Below, piece after piece: positions 1-8,749 of a DNA stretch of 64,000 nucleotides. Positions within the stretch are counted from its first letter, which is position 1. The number at the start of each line of letters is the position of its first letter. Origin of the DNA: Serratia sp. AKBS12 (GTDB lineage: Bacteria > Pseudomonadota > Gammaproteobacteria > Enterobacterales > Enterobacteriaceae). The stretch spans positions 186,001-250,000 of the forward strand of contig NZ_JANUSB010000016.1 in the NCBI RefSeq assembly GCF_024793895.1. Direction: 5' to 3'. The notes beneath the pieces were generated by a model. The model saw only the letters and a program-made list of their open reading frames with translations. It searched no databases and was not told where the DNA came from. The translations under genes were made by a program, and so were the position numbers.

Positions 1-176
1 ATCAGCGTCGGTACCTGCCCCAGCGGATTCAACTCCAGCAGGCGGTCGCGTTCGGGGCTGTCGACATCGTAGTCGACCTCTTCATAACCCCAGGGAAAGC
101 CGGTCAACTCCAGAGCGGCGGCAACGATAGTGGAACCGCAACCACGACAACCGAGTAATGTATAAGCCTCACGCAT
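1..176 (-). CDS. Glutathione S-transferase family protein (5' part only)
   Basis: The gene starts at the ATG at 176 and runs off the left edge, leaving 58 codons of the N-terminal thioredoxin-like domain. Visible signs are MREAYTLLG followed by the CRGCGS active-site turn, and the ELNPLGQVPTL segment typical of the GST substrate and glutathione loop with its cis-proline. The family conjugates or reduces electrophiles with glutathione in the cytoplasm; substrate cannot be inferred. A GGAGGAATC ribosome site precedes the ATG. It is divergent from the porin gene. Confidence 0.75.
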   Translation of the reverse strand, partial: MREAYTLLGCRGCGSTIVAAALELTGFPWGYEEVDYDVDSPERDRLLELNPLGQVPTL

Positions 177-417
177 GATTCCTCCGCAGACAAATTAGCC
201 GTACCGTTAACTGTAGACCACCGATTTGGCCTTGTCCGGCAGCTAATCGTGCCTTTGGCGACGTTTTTTTCATCATTCAACATAGAAATAAATATTCTGT
301 CATAAATACATCACACAACCTTGGTAAAAATTCTGCGCTGCGATAAATCCGCCAGCAAACCTAACAGCAATAAGCTTGATGATAAGCGTCTTTTAATAGA
401 GAAAAGCAGGGATAAAT

Positions 418-1515
418 ATGAAACGTAAACTTCTTGCCGTTATTATTCCGGCACTTTTGATCGCGCCTTCGACGTACGCAGCAGAAATCTATAATAAAGA
501 CGGAAATAAACTCGACCTGTACGGTAAAGTCAAAGGATTGCATTATTTTTCTGATGATGCCGGCAGCGATGGTGACAAATCCTACGTCCGTTTTGGCTTT
601 AAGGGCGCCACGCAAATTAATGACCAACTGACCGGTTATGGTCAGTGGGAATACCAGATTTCCGCCAACCATACCGAATCTGACAGCGCCAAGGACACCA
701 AGACCCGTCTGGGCTTTGCCGGTCTGAAACTGAAAGACGTCGGCTCAATCGATTACGGCCGCAACTACGGCATTATTTATGACGTCGGCGCCTGGACCGA
801 TATGCTGCCGGAGTTCGGTGATGACGCCTACGTCAAGACCGACAACTTTATGAACGGCCGTACCAATGGCGTCGCCACCTACCGTAACAACGACTTCTTT
901 GGTCTGGTCGACGGCCTGAAGTTTGCCGTACAGTACCAGGGCAAAAATGAAAACGATGGCCGCTCCAGCAGCAAGGCCAACGGCGACGGCTGGGGCTTGT
1001 CATCCAGCTACGAAATCATTGACGGCTTCAGCCTCGGTGCAGCCTATGCCTCGTCCAACCGTACCACAAGCCAGAAACAGGGCAGCTTCGGCAAAGGCGA
1101 CAAGGCCGACATCTGGGCCGCCGGCGTGAAGTACGACAATAACAACGTTTACCTGGCCGCAACCTACTCGGAAAGCCGCAATATCGTGCCAATTTCCGGT
1201 ACCGCCACCATTAACAGTTCCGCGACCTCAGTCAGCGGCTTCGCCAATAAAGCCCAGGGCTTTGAAGTAGTGGCGCAATATCAATTCGACTTTGGCCTGC
1301 GTCCGTCGATTGGCTATGTGCAGTCCAAAGGCAAGGATATTGAAAATATCGGCGACGTAGACCTGGTTAAATATGTCGATATCGGCGCCTATTATTACTT
1401 CAATAAAAACATGTCTACTTATGTGGATTATAAAATCAACCAGCTTGATAGCGATAATAAACTGGGTCTGACCGATGATGATGTGGTCGCCGTAGGCCTG
1501 GTTTATCAGTTCTAA
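418..1515 (+). CDS. Trimeric general porin of the OmpC/OmpF/PhoE family
   Basis: This 365-residue outer-membrane beta-barrel forms water-filled trimers for passive diffusion of small solutes. The first 21 residues form a signal peptide ending in TYA, with mature start [16 protein letters not shown], the family N-terminus. The constriction-loop signature reads [21 protein letters not shown]-like (PEFGGD in E. coli), and the protein ends in YQF, the C-terminal Phe recognised by the BAM complex. It is a single transcription unit: an AT-rich 240-bp leader precedes it and a strong intrinsic terminator follows. Which paralogue (OmpC, OmpF, OmpN) it matches best cannot be decided by eye. Confidence 0.93.
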   Translation: MKRKLLAVIIPALLIAPSTYAAEIYNKDGNKLDLYGKVKGLHYFSDDAGSDGDKSYVRFGFKGATQINDQLTGYGQWEYQISANHTESDSAKDTKTRLGFAGLKLKDVGSIDYGRNYGIIYDVGAWTDMLPEFGDDAYVKTDNFMNGRTNGVATYRNNDFFGLVDGLKFAVQYQGKNENDGRSSSKANGDGWGLSSSYEIIDGFSLGAAYASSNRTTSQKQGSFGKGDKADIWAAGVKYDNNNVYLAATYSESRNIVPISGTATINSSATSVSGFANKAQGFEVVAQYQFDFGLRPSIGYVQSKGKDIENIGDVDLVKYVDIGAYYYFNKNMSTYVDYKINQLDSDNKLGLTDDDVVAVGLVYQF

Positions 1516-1580
1516 ATCGTCATGCATAACCACCACTGCAATTTTAGCTGCGGCTAATTAATCTGTTCATGCATCTTTTG

Positions 1581-1606
1581 CCGGGCGGCTGCGCCCGGTT
1601 TTTTTG
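1581..1606 (+). terminator. Rho-independent terminator of the porin gene
   Basis: A perfect 7-bp stem, CCGGGCG and CGCCCGG, with a 4-base loop is followed directly by a run of seven T. It lies 65 bp after the porin stop codon. Confidence 0.9.
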
Positions 1607-1696
1607 TTTTTTGCCATTAACCGGCAACACGGCTTGTCATATCTGGCAATTCGGTCTACATGTATAGCTTCTTCTGTCGCCATCCGGAACCATTCC

Positions 1697-2539
1697 ATGC
1701 ACGCCGCCAAGGTTGAATACCACAATGCCCTGCGATACAGCAGCGATCGGCTGGCGCAAATTCTTACCCACTGTTTTGAAAACTATATCGTGCCGTTTGC
1801 CATGGAGGGCAGCAACTTTGCCAGCCGTTTCCACGCCGAAGATCTCAGCCTGAACGACAGCCTGGTGGTCACTTACCACCAGCAGCCGGTGGCTCTGGCG
1901 CTCATCGCCCGCCGCGGTCACCACAGCCGGATAGCCGCCCTGTCGATTCGCCCCGAAATGCGCGGTCAGGGGCTGGGCAAGGCGCTGATGGCGCGTCTGA
2001 TCGCCGACGCGCGGGCGCGCGGCGACCGGCAGCTTTCTCTCGAGGTGATCGACGGTAACCATGCGGCGCTGGCGCTGTATCAACAGGCCGGGTTAACCGT
2101 CAGCGGTTCGTTGCGCGGTTTTCATGCCCCGCTCGACGCCGTACCGCCCCCGCAACCGCTGCAAGAGATAGACCCACTAGTGCTGTCACGCCGTTTGATT
2201 GCGGACAACATTGGCCCATTGCCGTGGTTGATCGCACCAGAAACGCTGTACAAATTGCCGGGCGAATCGCGCGCCTTTACCCTGAATCAACAGGCGTTCG
2301 CCCTGGTGGTGCCCGGCGCCAAGCAGTGTGCCCTGCGTATGATTTACGTCCCGCTGGCGCTGCGCGGCATGGGCCATGCCCGTGAGCTGCTGCTGGCGTT
2401 GCAGAGCCGGTGCGCACCCTTGCCGCTAATGGCCAACGTCTACGTTCCGCAGTGCGCAGCCGGTTTCTTTACCCGCATCGGCTGGCGCGAGGAGTCGCTA
2501 CGGCAATGCGAAATGACCCTATCGCTCAGCATGTACTGA
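1697..2539 (+). CDS. GNAT-family N-acetyltransferase with tandem GNAT-like halves
   Basis: The 280-residue protein has an N-terminal GNAT domain (about residues 30-140) with the acetyl-CoA motif RPEMRGQGLGKALM and the following EVIDGNHAALALYQQAG stretch. A second, more degenerate GNAT-like half contains YVPLALRGMGHARELLLAL and ends GFFTRIGW. The family transfers acetyl from acetyl-CoA to an amine; the substrate is unknown. The reading frame is open back to 1604 only through a TTG inside the porin terminator, so the first ATG (1697) is the more credible start, though its ribosome site is weak. Confidence 0.75.
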   Translation: MHAAKVEYHNALRYSSDRLAQILTHCFENYIVPFAMEGSNFASRFHAEDLSLNDSLVVTYHQQPVALALIARRGHHSRIAALSIRPEMRGQGLGKALMARLIADARARGDRQLSLEVIDGNHAALALYQQAGLTVSGSLRGFHAPLDAVPPPQPLQEIDPLVLSRRLIADNIGPLPWLIAPETLYKLPGESRAFTLNQQAFALVVPGAKQCALRMIYVPLALRGMGHARELLLALQSRCAPLPLMANVYVPQCAAGFFTRIGWREESLRQCEMTLSLSMY

Positions 2540-2554
2540 GTACCACCATCGTCG

Positions 2555-3073
2555 CTACAACAGCTTGAACATATAGCTGGTGGCATCCAGCGTATCGCCA
2601 AGGCTGGCGCGGGCATACTGTGGGATGCGCCCTGCCAGCTGGAACCCCAGCAGACGGTACAGGCTCTCCGCAGGCGAATCGCTGACGGTGTCCAACACCA
2701 GCAGCCGACGCTGATGCGCCACGGCCAATCGCTCGGCGTGCTGCATCAGGCTCCGGGCGATGCCCTGACGACGCGCCTGTGGGTGCACCATCAGCTTGAC
2801 TATCTCGGCCCGGTGGGCACCGTTAGCCGGCATCGCCAGCAGCAGTTGCACCGTGCCGACAATGCGTTGCCCATCCAGTGCCGCCAACATCAGCCGCTCG
2901 CCGCTGGCGATCGCCGGCAGCAGACTGTGCCAAAACGCCGCCGCCTGCTCGACGCTGAACGGGGTAATAAAGCCAATGCTGGCCCCCTGCCAGACGCTGG
3001 CGTGCAGCACCTGCGCCAGATCGGGGATGGCAGCTTGCGCCGCGGCGACGTCCAATTGCCGAATGTCAATCAT
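2555..3073 (-). CDS. GNAT-family N-acetyltransferase
   Basis: A compact 172-residue single GNAT domain: KLMVHPQARRQGIARSLMQHAE carries the acetyl-CoA pyrophosphate-binding motif, followed by LVLDTVSDSPAESLYRLLGF. The ATG at 3073 lies 2 bp beyond the stop of the XRE-cupin regulator gene, so the two are almost certainly translated from one mRNA. The order suggests the regulator controls this acetyltransferase. The open frame extends further upstream inside the regulator gene, but the start at MIDIRQLD fits the family length. Substrate unknown. Confidence 0.82.
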   Translation of the reverse strand: MIDIRQLDVAAAQAAIPDLAQVLHASVWQGASIGFITPFSVEQAAAFWHSLLPAIASGERLMLAALDGQRIVGTVQLLLAMPANGAHRAEIVKLMVHPQARRQGIARSLMQHAERLAVAHQRRLLVLDTVSDSPAESLYRLLGFQLAGRIPQYARASLGDTLDATSYMFKLL

Positions 3074-3075
3074 GG

Positions 3076-3645
3076 TTATGGCCTGCAAATAATGATGGTG
3101 TAATGGGCCGGCTGTGCGCCGCTGGCGTGAAACTGTGAACTGCCGGTCAGGCAATAGCGCAGGCAATCCCCGGCCTGCAGTCGAAACGGCCGCGCGTCGA
3201 GGGTCAGCGTCAGCTCGCCGTCCAGCATCCACAGATGGTGTTCCAGGCCGTGAATCGACGGCGCGTCGTAATCGATGCGGGCTCCGGGCTGCAGCGTGCC
3301 TTCAATAAATTCGGCCTGGTACAGCGCGCTAGGCGGCGACACCGAACGCCGATGAAATCCGCTGGCATGATCGACCCACACCGGCTGCTGTTGGCGTGAC
3401 AACAACTCCGGCGGCTCATTATCCAGTTCGCTCAGCAAGCGTGACATGGTCAGGCCATATGCCGCGCACAGCTTGTTGAGCAGCGACGCCGTCGGGCTGG
3501 TTTCCATGCGCTCAATGCGCGACAGCGTTGCACGGCTGATGCCGGTATGCTGCGCCAACGCCTCCAGCGACCACCCCTGCTGCTGGCGCAATGCCACCAA
3601 CCGCTGCGCCAGGCGCTGGTCGATGTCGTCCTGTATCTGCTGCAT
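3076..3645 (-). CDS. XRE-family transcriptional regulator with C-terminal cupin
   Basis: Residues about 10-65 form a helix-turn-helix of the XRE type (LVALRQQQGWSLEALAQHTG then ISRATLSRIERMETSP). Residues about 105-185 form a cupin (PGARIDYDAPSIHGLEHHLWMLDGELTLTLD), a small-molecule sensing fold. The start at 3645 is chosen because GAGGG lies at proper distance before that ATG. Regulators of this build often control an adjacent enzyme gene; here the GNAT gene begins 2 bp after its stop. AT-rich TCTC/GAGA-rich sequence upstream may hold the operator. Confidence 0.88.
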   Translation of the reverse strand: MQQIQDDIDQRLAQRLVALRQQQGWSLEALAQHTGISRATLSRIERMETSPTASLLNKLCAAYGLTMSRLLSELDNEPPELLSRQQQPVWVDHASGFHRRSVSPPSALYQAEFIEGTLQPGARIDYDAPSIHGLEHHLWMLDGELTLTLDARPFRLQAGDCLRYCLTGSSQFHASGAQPAHYTIIICRP

Positions 3646-3712
3646 GCTTACCCTCGCCTGAAATCTCAATAAAGAGAAAATATCTCAAATAAGAGAAATC
3701 GCAAGCGCATTT

Positions 3713-4024
3713 TCACATCAGCCCACGCAGGGTCACAAAAATCAGCATGCTGAACAGCACCACCAGCAGCATATTTCGTAGAAAGAACGCCAGAATAACC
3801 GCAAACAGCGCGCCCCAGAGGTAGGGGTTTTCCGCCACGCCGCGCCAGCGATCGTCGCTATACATCACGATCGGTCCACAGATGGCGCTCAACACCGCCG
3901 GCACCGAAAATCCCAGCAGCGCATGCATGCGAGCCGACAGCCGCAAACGCAGGCTCGGTGCCAGAAAAAAGTAACGGTTAAAAAACACCACCAATGCCAT
4001 CAGCACGATGACTAGCCACACCAT
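3713..4024 (-). CDS. azlD: AzlD-family branched-chain amino acid exporter subunit
   Basis: This small hydrophobic protein (103 residues) has about four membrane segments, matching the AzlD/YgaH family that works with AzlC/YgaZ as a two-component exporter of branched-chain amino acids in the inner membrane. Its ATG overlaps the azlC stop (TAATG), so translation is probably coupled. Substrate is assigned from the family only. Confidence 0.85.
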   Translation of the reverse strand: MVWLVIVLMALVVFFNRYFFLAPSLRLRLSARMHALLGFSVPAVLSAICGPIVMYSDDRWRGVAENPYLWGALFAVILAFFLRNMLLVVLFSMLIFVTLRGLM

Positions 4025-4725
4025 TATTGCGCCCCCTTGCTGCATAGCAGCCCCACCAGCATCGCCGTCAGGGTGGCAATCACCAGCGCGCCGGGGATCT
4101 GATAGCGATGCAACACCACCGACAGCAGCAGCGCGGTAAGCGAACAGGCCAGTACCGGCAGGGTGCGGATCAGTGGGACCACGATGGCGATAAAGGTAGC
4201 GGCAATGGAAAAATCCAGCCCGTAACCATCAAGGTCGCCGAGACTGGCGGCAGCGATCCCAAGCCAGGTGGCCAAAAACCAGCAAATATAAAACGTCAGC
4301 CCGGCACCCAGCGCATACCAGCGGTTAAAACGCGCCGGCCCTTGCTCGCCGGTCAGGGCAAACAGCTCGTCGGTCAGCAAAAAGCCCAACAGCAGCCGCC
4401 AACGCAGCGGCAGAGGCGCAACACAGTCTCGCAATCGCAGCGCATAGAGAAAATGCTGCGCGGTAATAAAAAAGGTGGAAACCAGGATCGCCAGCAACCC
4501 GGCACCGGTTTTGAGCATTCCCAGCGCCACCAGCTGCGAGGCACCGGCAAAGACAATAGCCGACATGCCCAGCCCCTGCGCGGCGGTCAGGCCACTTTGC
4601 ATCGCCATCGAACCGGCCAGCATGCCCCAGGGCAGCACCGCCAGACACAACGGTAGCATCGCAACTGCCCCCTGTAGCGCAGGCCGCAGTATTGGCGTAG
4701 ATGTCAGTGTGTTGGGATGGTTCAT
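4024..4725 (-). CDS. azlC: AzlC-family branched-chain amino acid exporter subunit
   Basis: A 233-residue polytopic protein of the AzlC/YgaZ family. Conserved family segments include LPWGMLAGSMAMQSGLTAAQGLGMSAIVFAG-like sequence near the N-terminus and the FFITAQHFLYALRLRD and LLTDELFAL stretches in the middle. It forms the larger half of a branched-chain amino acid efflux pair with the overlapping azlD. The ATG at 4725 follows GGAGAG at suitable spacing, so the longer open frame to 4782 is not needed. An AraC-type gene lies 69 bp upstream on the same strand and may control the pair. Confidence 0.88.
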   Translation of the reverse strand: MNHPNTLTSTPILRPALQGAVAMLPLCLAVLPWGMLAGSMAMQSGLTAAQGLGMSAIVFAGASQLVALGMLKTGAGLLAILVSTFFITAQHFLYALRLRDCVAPLPLRWRLLLGFLLTDELFALTGEQGPARFNRWYALGAGLTFYICWFLATWLGIAAASLGDLDGYGLDFSIAATFIAIVVPLIRTLPVLACSLTALLLSVVLHRYQIPGALVIATLTAMLVGLLCSKGAQ

Positions 4726-4794
4726 GGCGCTCTCCGGCAAAAAAGAGCAGCCTAGAACATGGACGCGGCGCCGGTATTGCACGCCGTTGCGCAG

Positions 4795-5637
4795 TTAGCG
4801 CAGCGAATTGACGTAATCGCCAGGGGTGACGCCCATCGATTTACGGAAATGGCGGTGAAAATGGCTCTGATCGTGAAAACCGCAGGCCAGCGCGCTTTCC
4901 AGCACGCCATGCCCGCGTTTTAACATGTCGCGCGCTTTGCGCAGGCGCGCCTGGATCTGATAGGCATGCGGCGGCAAACCGGTAACCCGTTGAAATTGGC
5001 GCAGCAGATAATACGGGCTGAGCGCCACCCGATCGGCCAGTTCAAGCAGCGAGATGTCAATCTCCGGAAAGTCGTCGAGCAACGCCTTGACCAGTGCCAC
5101 CTGACGTTGCGCCCTGCTCTGCGCCGCCGGCTCAATGCGGCTTTTGCCGTGGCGCAACATCAGCCAGGTCAGGGCGGAGAACAGCATGGTTTCCTTCAGC
5201 AGTCGGTTTTCCTTGCTGTGCAACAGGCCAAACGCCAGCCGCAGCTGGCTCGCCAGCCCGACGTCATGCACCACCGCCTGCGGAAAATGGGGCGCGCCGC
5301 CGCTGCCGGTTTTCAGATCTCGCGCCAGGTTGGCCAGCAGTTCCGGTGTGGGATACATCGCCTGATAGGCCCAGCCGTTTTCTGCCGCCGAGCTGCCGGT
5401 GTGGACTTCGTCAGCGTTCACCAGAATGATGCTGCCGTGCGGCGCAACGTGCTCGCCGCCGGAACGGTAAAACCGCTGCGCGCCATCGTCGATGACGCCA
5501 ATGCAATAGCCTTCATGACTGTGACGGGAAAACGACTGGCGCAGATAACTGGCCTGCAATACCTCCAGCCCACCGAGTTCATCGAGGTGCATAAAATGCG
5601 TTTGTTCTTGTCGCCCCGTCGGGGTTTGCCTGGTCAT
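4795..5637 (-). CDS. AraC-family transcriptional regulator with N-terminal cupin
   Basis: The 280-residue protein has an N-terminal AraC-type ligand-binding cupin (SRHSHEGYCIGVIDDGAQRF, then PHGSIILVNADEVHTG) and a C-terminal double helix-turn-helix (ISLLELADRVALSPYYLLRQF and LESALACGFHDQSHFHRHFRKSMGVTPGDY). The start at 5637 has GGAGG five bases upstream. It lies directly before azlCD on the same strand, so it may activate the exporter in response to an amino acid; this is inference from position. Confidence 0.9.
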   Translation of the reverse strand: MTRQTPTGRQEQTHFMHLDELGGLEVLQASYLRQSFSRHSHEGYCIGVIDDGAQRFYRSGGEHVAPHGSIILVNADEVHTGSSAAENGWAYQAMYPTPELLANLARDLKTGSGGAPHFPQAVVHDVGLASQLRLAFGLLHSKENRLLKETMLFSALTWLMLRHGKSRIEPAAQSRAQRQVALVKALLDDFPEIDISLLELADRVALSPYYLLRQFQRVTGLPPHAYQIQARLRKARDMLKRGHGVLESALACGFHDQSHFHRHFRKSMGVTPGDYVNSLR

Positions 5638-5663
5638 CGTTACCTCCGCCAATATCGGCTATT

Positions 5664-7109
5664 CTAGCATCGGTCGGAAGTCGGGTTTTGTACAATATTG
5701 CCCGCTTTCGGCGGCAGGTAGGCGCAGCGCCAGGCATAATAGACCGCCGCCAGCGGCGCCAGGGCAAACAGCAGGAACAGCCAGCGTGCGGCAGAGCTTG
5801 CGCCGGCGCTGCCACCCGGTACGTTCAGCCCCGCCAGGTTGGCTATCAGGCCGGCCAGCGCGGCGCCGAACGCGGTAGCAAACAGTTGCACCGTGGTAAT
5901 CGACGCACCGGCGATGTCCTTGTCGCTTTCCGGCGCCGTTTGCAGTATCCGCGTCAGCAAATGCGGCCAACCGAAGCCGATGCCAAAACCCACCAGCGTC
6001 AATGCGATAACGATCGGCGCCAACGTCGCCCAGTGGCCGCCAGACGCTATCGGCATCAGCAGCCCCAACGCCAGCAAGCCTGTCATCACCAGCAGCGGCC
6101 CGCTGAAAATCGCCCGGCGAATGCCGGCACCGCGCCAGCCGGAACTGAGGATTTCAGCCAGCGTCCAGCCGGCGGCCATGGTGGCGGCAATGTAACCGGC
6201 GATCAGCGGGGACTGGCCGTGCAGTATCTGCAGAAAATACGGAACGAAGATCTCGCTGGTCATGCCGATCACCAACAGTGAAACTGTCAGATATAGCGCC
6301 GCCTGGGTCGATCCACGCCGCAGCGCGCCCTGTGGCAGCAGGCGGGCGCGGGAATGCGCCTCACGTTGCAGCAACCATGCCATCAGCAACAGTGCCAACA
6401 CAATGCCGCCCACGTTGACCCACGGGTTGCTCGCCAGACTGCCAGCCGAGACGATCAGCACCGAGGCTGCCAACAGGGTCAACTGTGCCAGCGGCAGCGG
6501 TGCCGCCGCCTGCTGCGGTTTACCCTTCGGCAGGATGCTGAAGGTAAACGCCGCGTACAGCACCATGATCGGCAGCAGAATGCCAAATGCCCAGCGCCAG
6601 GCGTGCAGCTCGGCGAAGATACCGCCTACCGCCGGGCCGACCAACGTCGCAATGCCCCACATGGCAGAAACCAGCGCCATGGCGCGTGGCCAGAGCGATT
6701 GATGAAAGACCAGATTGATCATCGCATACGACAGCGCAAATATCAGGCCGCCGCCAAACCCCTGCACCGTGCGGCCAATCAACATCACCGGCATCGAAGG
6801 TGCCAACGCGCACAGCGCCGCACCGATGATGAAAAACAGCGATGCCACCAGATAGGCGCTGCGGGCGCCGTAAGCGCTCAGCAACCGCGCCGACAGGGCG
6901 GAACCCAGAATCGACGCCACCACAAACAGCGTGGTGTTCCAGGCATACAGATTCAGCCCGCCGATATCCTGTACCACCGACGGCAGAATAGTGGTAGCCA
7001 CCAGAATGTTGACGGCATGCAGCGCCACCCCCAGCGCCAGCGCAATGGCGCTGGCGGCGTTTTGAGCGGAGAACAGGTCGCTCCAGCGAGTTTCATCATC
7101 AGTTATCAC
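5664..7109 (-). CDS. Major facilitator superfamily drug/metabolite efflux transporter
   Basis: About 481 residues with many membrane segments, compatible with the 14-TM DHA2-like drug:proton antiporter group. The family loop reads SARLLSAYGARSAYLVASLFFIIGA, and IGRTVQGFGGGLIFALSYAMI matches the motif C region of antiporters. The GTG at 7109 is preferred because GGAAGG precedes it by six bases; an ATG at 7133 in the same frame has no ribosome site. It is divergent from the Cys-rich regulator at 7213, and the 103-bp gap holds two palindromes, suggesting that regulator controls the pump. Confidence 0.85.
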   Translation of the reverse strand: MITDDETRWSDLFSAQNAASAIALALGVALHAVNILVATTILPSVVQDIGGLNLYAWNTTLFVVASILGSALSARLLSAYGARSAYLVASLFFIIGAALCALAPSMPVMLIGRTVQGFGGGLIFALSYAMINLVFHQSLWPRAMALVSAMWGIATLVGPAVGGIFAELHAWRWAFGILLPIMVLYAAFTFSILPKGKPQQAAAPLPLAQLTLLAASVLIVSAGSLASNPWVNVGGIVLALLLMAWLLQREAHSRARLLPQGALRRGSTQAALYLTVSLLVIGMTSEIFVPYFLQILHGQSPLIAGYIAATMAAGWTLAEILSSGWRGAGIRRAIFSGPLLVMTGLLALGLLMPIASGGHWATLAPIVIALTLVGFGIGFGWPHLLTRILQTAPESDKDIAGASITTVQLFATAFGAALAGLIANLAGLNVPGGSAGASSAARWLFLLFALAPLAAVYYAWRCAYLPPKAGNIVQNPTSDRC

Positions 7110-7160
7110 GTTTATCCTTCCGTTTCCGCGCATCGGTGATTGAGTTAAAGATTAGAGTGC

Positions 7161-7185
7161 GTTAAATTTAACAAGTATTAACTTG
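7161..7185. promoter_or_regulatory. Two adjacent palindromes in the MFS/regulator divergent promoter
   Basis: GTTAAATTTAAC (7161-7172) is a perfect 12-bp palindrome, overlapping CAAGTATTAACTTG (7172-7185), an inverted repeat with 5-bp arms. They sit in the middle of the 103-bp region between the divergent genes and are plausible operators for the regulator at 7213. Confidence 0.45.
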
Positions 7186-7212
7186 GAATAAGTAAGGGTG
7201 AGGCGGTGAAAT

Positions 7213-7866
7213 ATGTCAAGGATTAGCTTGGAAAATGGCGAGTGCACAGCACATTCTGTTAGCGACCGTTTGTTGAAGCTCTTGAAAACCCGTGGCCCGC
7301 AACAAGCATCCGACGCAGGCAAAGCCCTCGGTACCACCGGCGAAGCCGCACGCCAGCAGTTTGTCAAACTGGCGAAAGAGGGGCTGGTCGAAGCCAAGGC
7401 GGAAACCCGTGGCGTGGGCCGCCCGGTGCAACAGTGGCAGCTGACGCCGGCCGGCGTCGCCTGCTTTCCTGACACCCATGCCGAACTGACGGTGCAATTA
7501 CTGCGCACGGTACGCGACAAGCTGGGAGAAAACGCGCTGGATGTGCTGATTGAAAGCCGCGAGCAGGAAAACCGCATCAATTACATTCAGGCGATGGTGG
7601 GTGCCGCCACGCTACAGGAACGCGTGGCACGGCTGGCGGCCATCCGCTGCCAGGAAGGCTATATGGCCGAATGGCGCCAATTGCAGGACGGAACTTTCCA
7701 ACTGGTGGAAAATCATTGCCCAATCTGCGCGGCAGCCAGCGTATGCCAGGGCTTTTGCCGCACCGAGCTGAATATTTTCAGCGAGGTGCTACGGGCACAG
7801 GTCGAACGCGTTGAACATATTCTTGCCGGTGCGCGACGCTGCGCCTATCACATTTCTCCGGTTTAA
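7213..7866 (+). CDS. SufR-like winged-helix regulator with C-terminal cysteine cluster
   Basis: A 217-residue protein with an N-terminal winged helix (about residues 14-80: SDRLLKLLKTRGPQQASDAGKALGTT, then GRPVQQWQLTPAG), the layout of DeoR/SufR-like regulators. The C-terminus has a cysteine group, C169-P-I-C172, C178, C182 and C210, resembling the Fe-S ligands of SufR-type repressors. That it binds an Fe-S cluster is inference. It is divergent from an MFS efflux pump, and palindromes lie between them, so a redox- or metal-responsive efflux switch is plausible. Confidence 0.72.
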   Translation: MSRISLENGECTAHSVSDRLLKLLKTRGPQQASDAGKALGTTGEAARQQFVKLAKEGLVEAKAETRGVGRPVQQWQLTPAGVACFPDTHAELTVQLLRTVRDKLGENALDVLIESREQENRINYIQAMVGAATLQERVARLAAIRCQEGYMAEWRQLQDGTFQLVENHCPICAAASVCQGFCRTELNIFSEVLRAQVERVEHILAGARRCAYHISPV

Positions 7867-7981
7867 TCGGCCGCCGCAGGGTGAATTAGGAACCCGAGCA
7901 GTTGTACCACCGTTGCGACTTGTATAAGTTTACCTTTCGTCACCCTGTTTCCTGCGGTGGCGCATGAAACGAGGAGACGCA

Positions 7982-8749
7982 ATGGCGGTTTACAGCATTG
8001 GCGAAGTGGCGCAGCTGTGCGGAATCAATCCGGTGACGTTACGCGCCTGGCAACGCCGTTACGGGCTGTTAAAGCCGCAGCGCAGCGAAGGCGGACATCG
8101 TCAATTTGATGACAGCGACGTGGCGCGCATTCGTGCGATAATCAGCTGGATCGCCCTTGGCGTACCGGTTAGCCAGGTCAAGGCGTTGTTGGCCGGTGAT
8201 GCGCCGGCCAACAGCCAGGCCAATTGGGCCCTGCTGCAGCAACAGCTGATGGGCCTGCTGCATGCGCCGGCGGCCAACGCGCTGCGCAACCGTCTCTATG
8301 AATTGGGCCGCGAATACCCGGTCAATGCGCTTATCGACAACGTGCTGCGCCCGCTGCGCGCTCAATTGAGCGCGGCAAATCCCCTGTTGCAATCCCTGCG
8401 CGCGTTGCTGGACGGCATCATTGTTGAATACGCTGCATTTTGCATGGCGGCCGCGCGAAAAAAACCGGGGCAGAACGCACTGTTGCTGGCGTGGGGGGCA
8501 AGCGCCGATCGCACCGAACTGTGGCTGGAGGCGATCGTTCTGGCCAAGTCCGGTATGCGGGTTGATCTATTGCCTGAGCCGTTGGCGCAGCCGCAGCCAC
8601 AGTTGTTCAAGGCCGATCGCTATTTTCTGCGTGCCGAAGGGGCATTGAGCGCACCGCAGCGCAAACAGCTCGCCATCTGGCAGGATCACGGGCTGGATAT
8701 TACCCTGATCGGCAGCAGCGCGTTATTGACCGAGATGGAGCATCCATGA
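7982..8749 (+). CDS. MerR-family regulator (CarH/LitR/MlrA-like architecture)
   Basis: The 255-residue protein begins with a MerR DNA-binding domain (YSIGEVAQLCGINPVTLRAWQRRYGLLKPQRSEGGHRQF). A helical region and an alpha/beta domain follow, in the position of the B12-binding fold of light-sensing CarH/LitR. The cobalamin motif DxHxxG is absent and the EH ligand pair at the end of the helical region is not seen (IVEYAAFCMAAARK stands there), so it probably does not bind B12. The ATG at 7982 follows GAGGAGA. It overlaps the next gene by 4 bp. Confidence 0.8.
   Translation: MAVYSIGEVAQLCGINPVTLRAWQRRYGLLKPQRSEGGHRQFDDSDVARIRAIISWIALGVPVSQVKALLAGDAPANSQANWALLQQQLMGLLHAPAANALRNRLYELGREYPVNALIDNVLRPLRAQLSAANPLLQSLRALLDGIIVEYAAFCMAAARKKPGQNALLLAWGASADRTELWLEAIVLAKSGMRVDLLPEPLAQPQPQLFKADRYFLRAEGALSAPQRKQLAIWQDHGLDITLIGSSALLTEMEHP

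Noticed and set aside
1604-1696. N-terminal extension of the GNAT gene at 1697
   Set aside because: It would start with TTG inside the T-run of the porin terminator and has no ribosome site.
5688-6281. Long plus-strand open frames across the MFS gene (and similar long antisense frames elsewhere, for example 23332-24423 and 49665-50960)
   Set aside because: They are shadows of GC-rich coding genes: Arg/Gln/His-rich translations with no motifs, while the opposite strand encodes recognised proteins.
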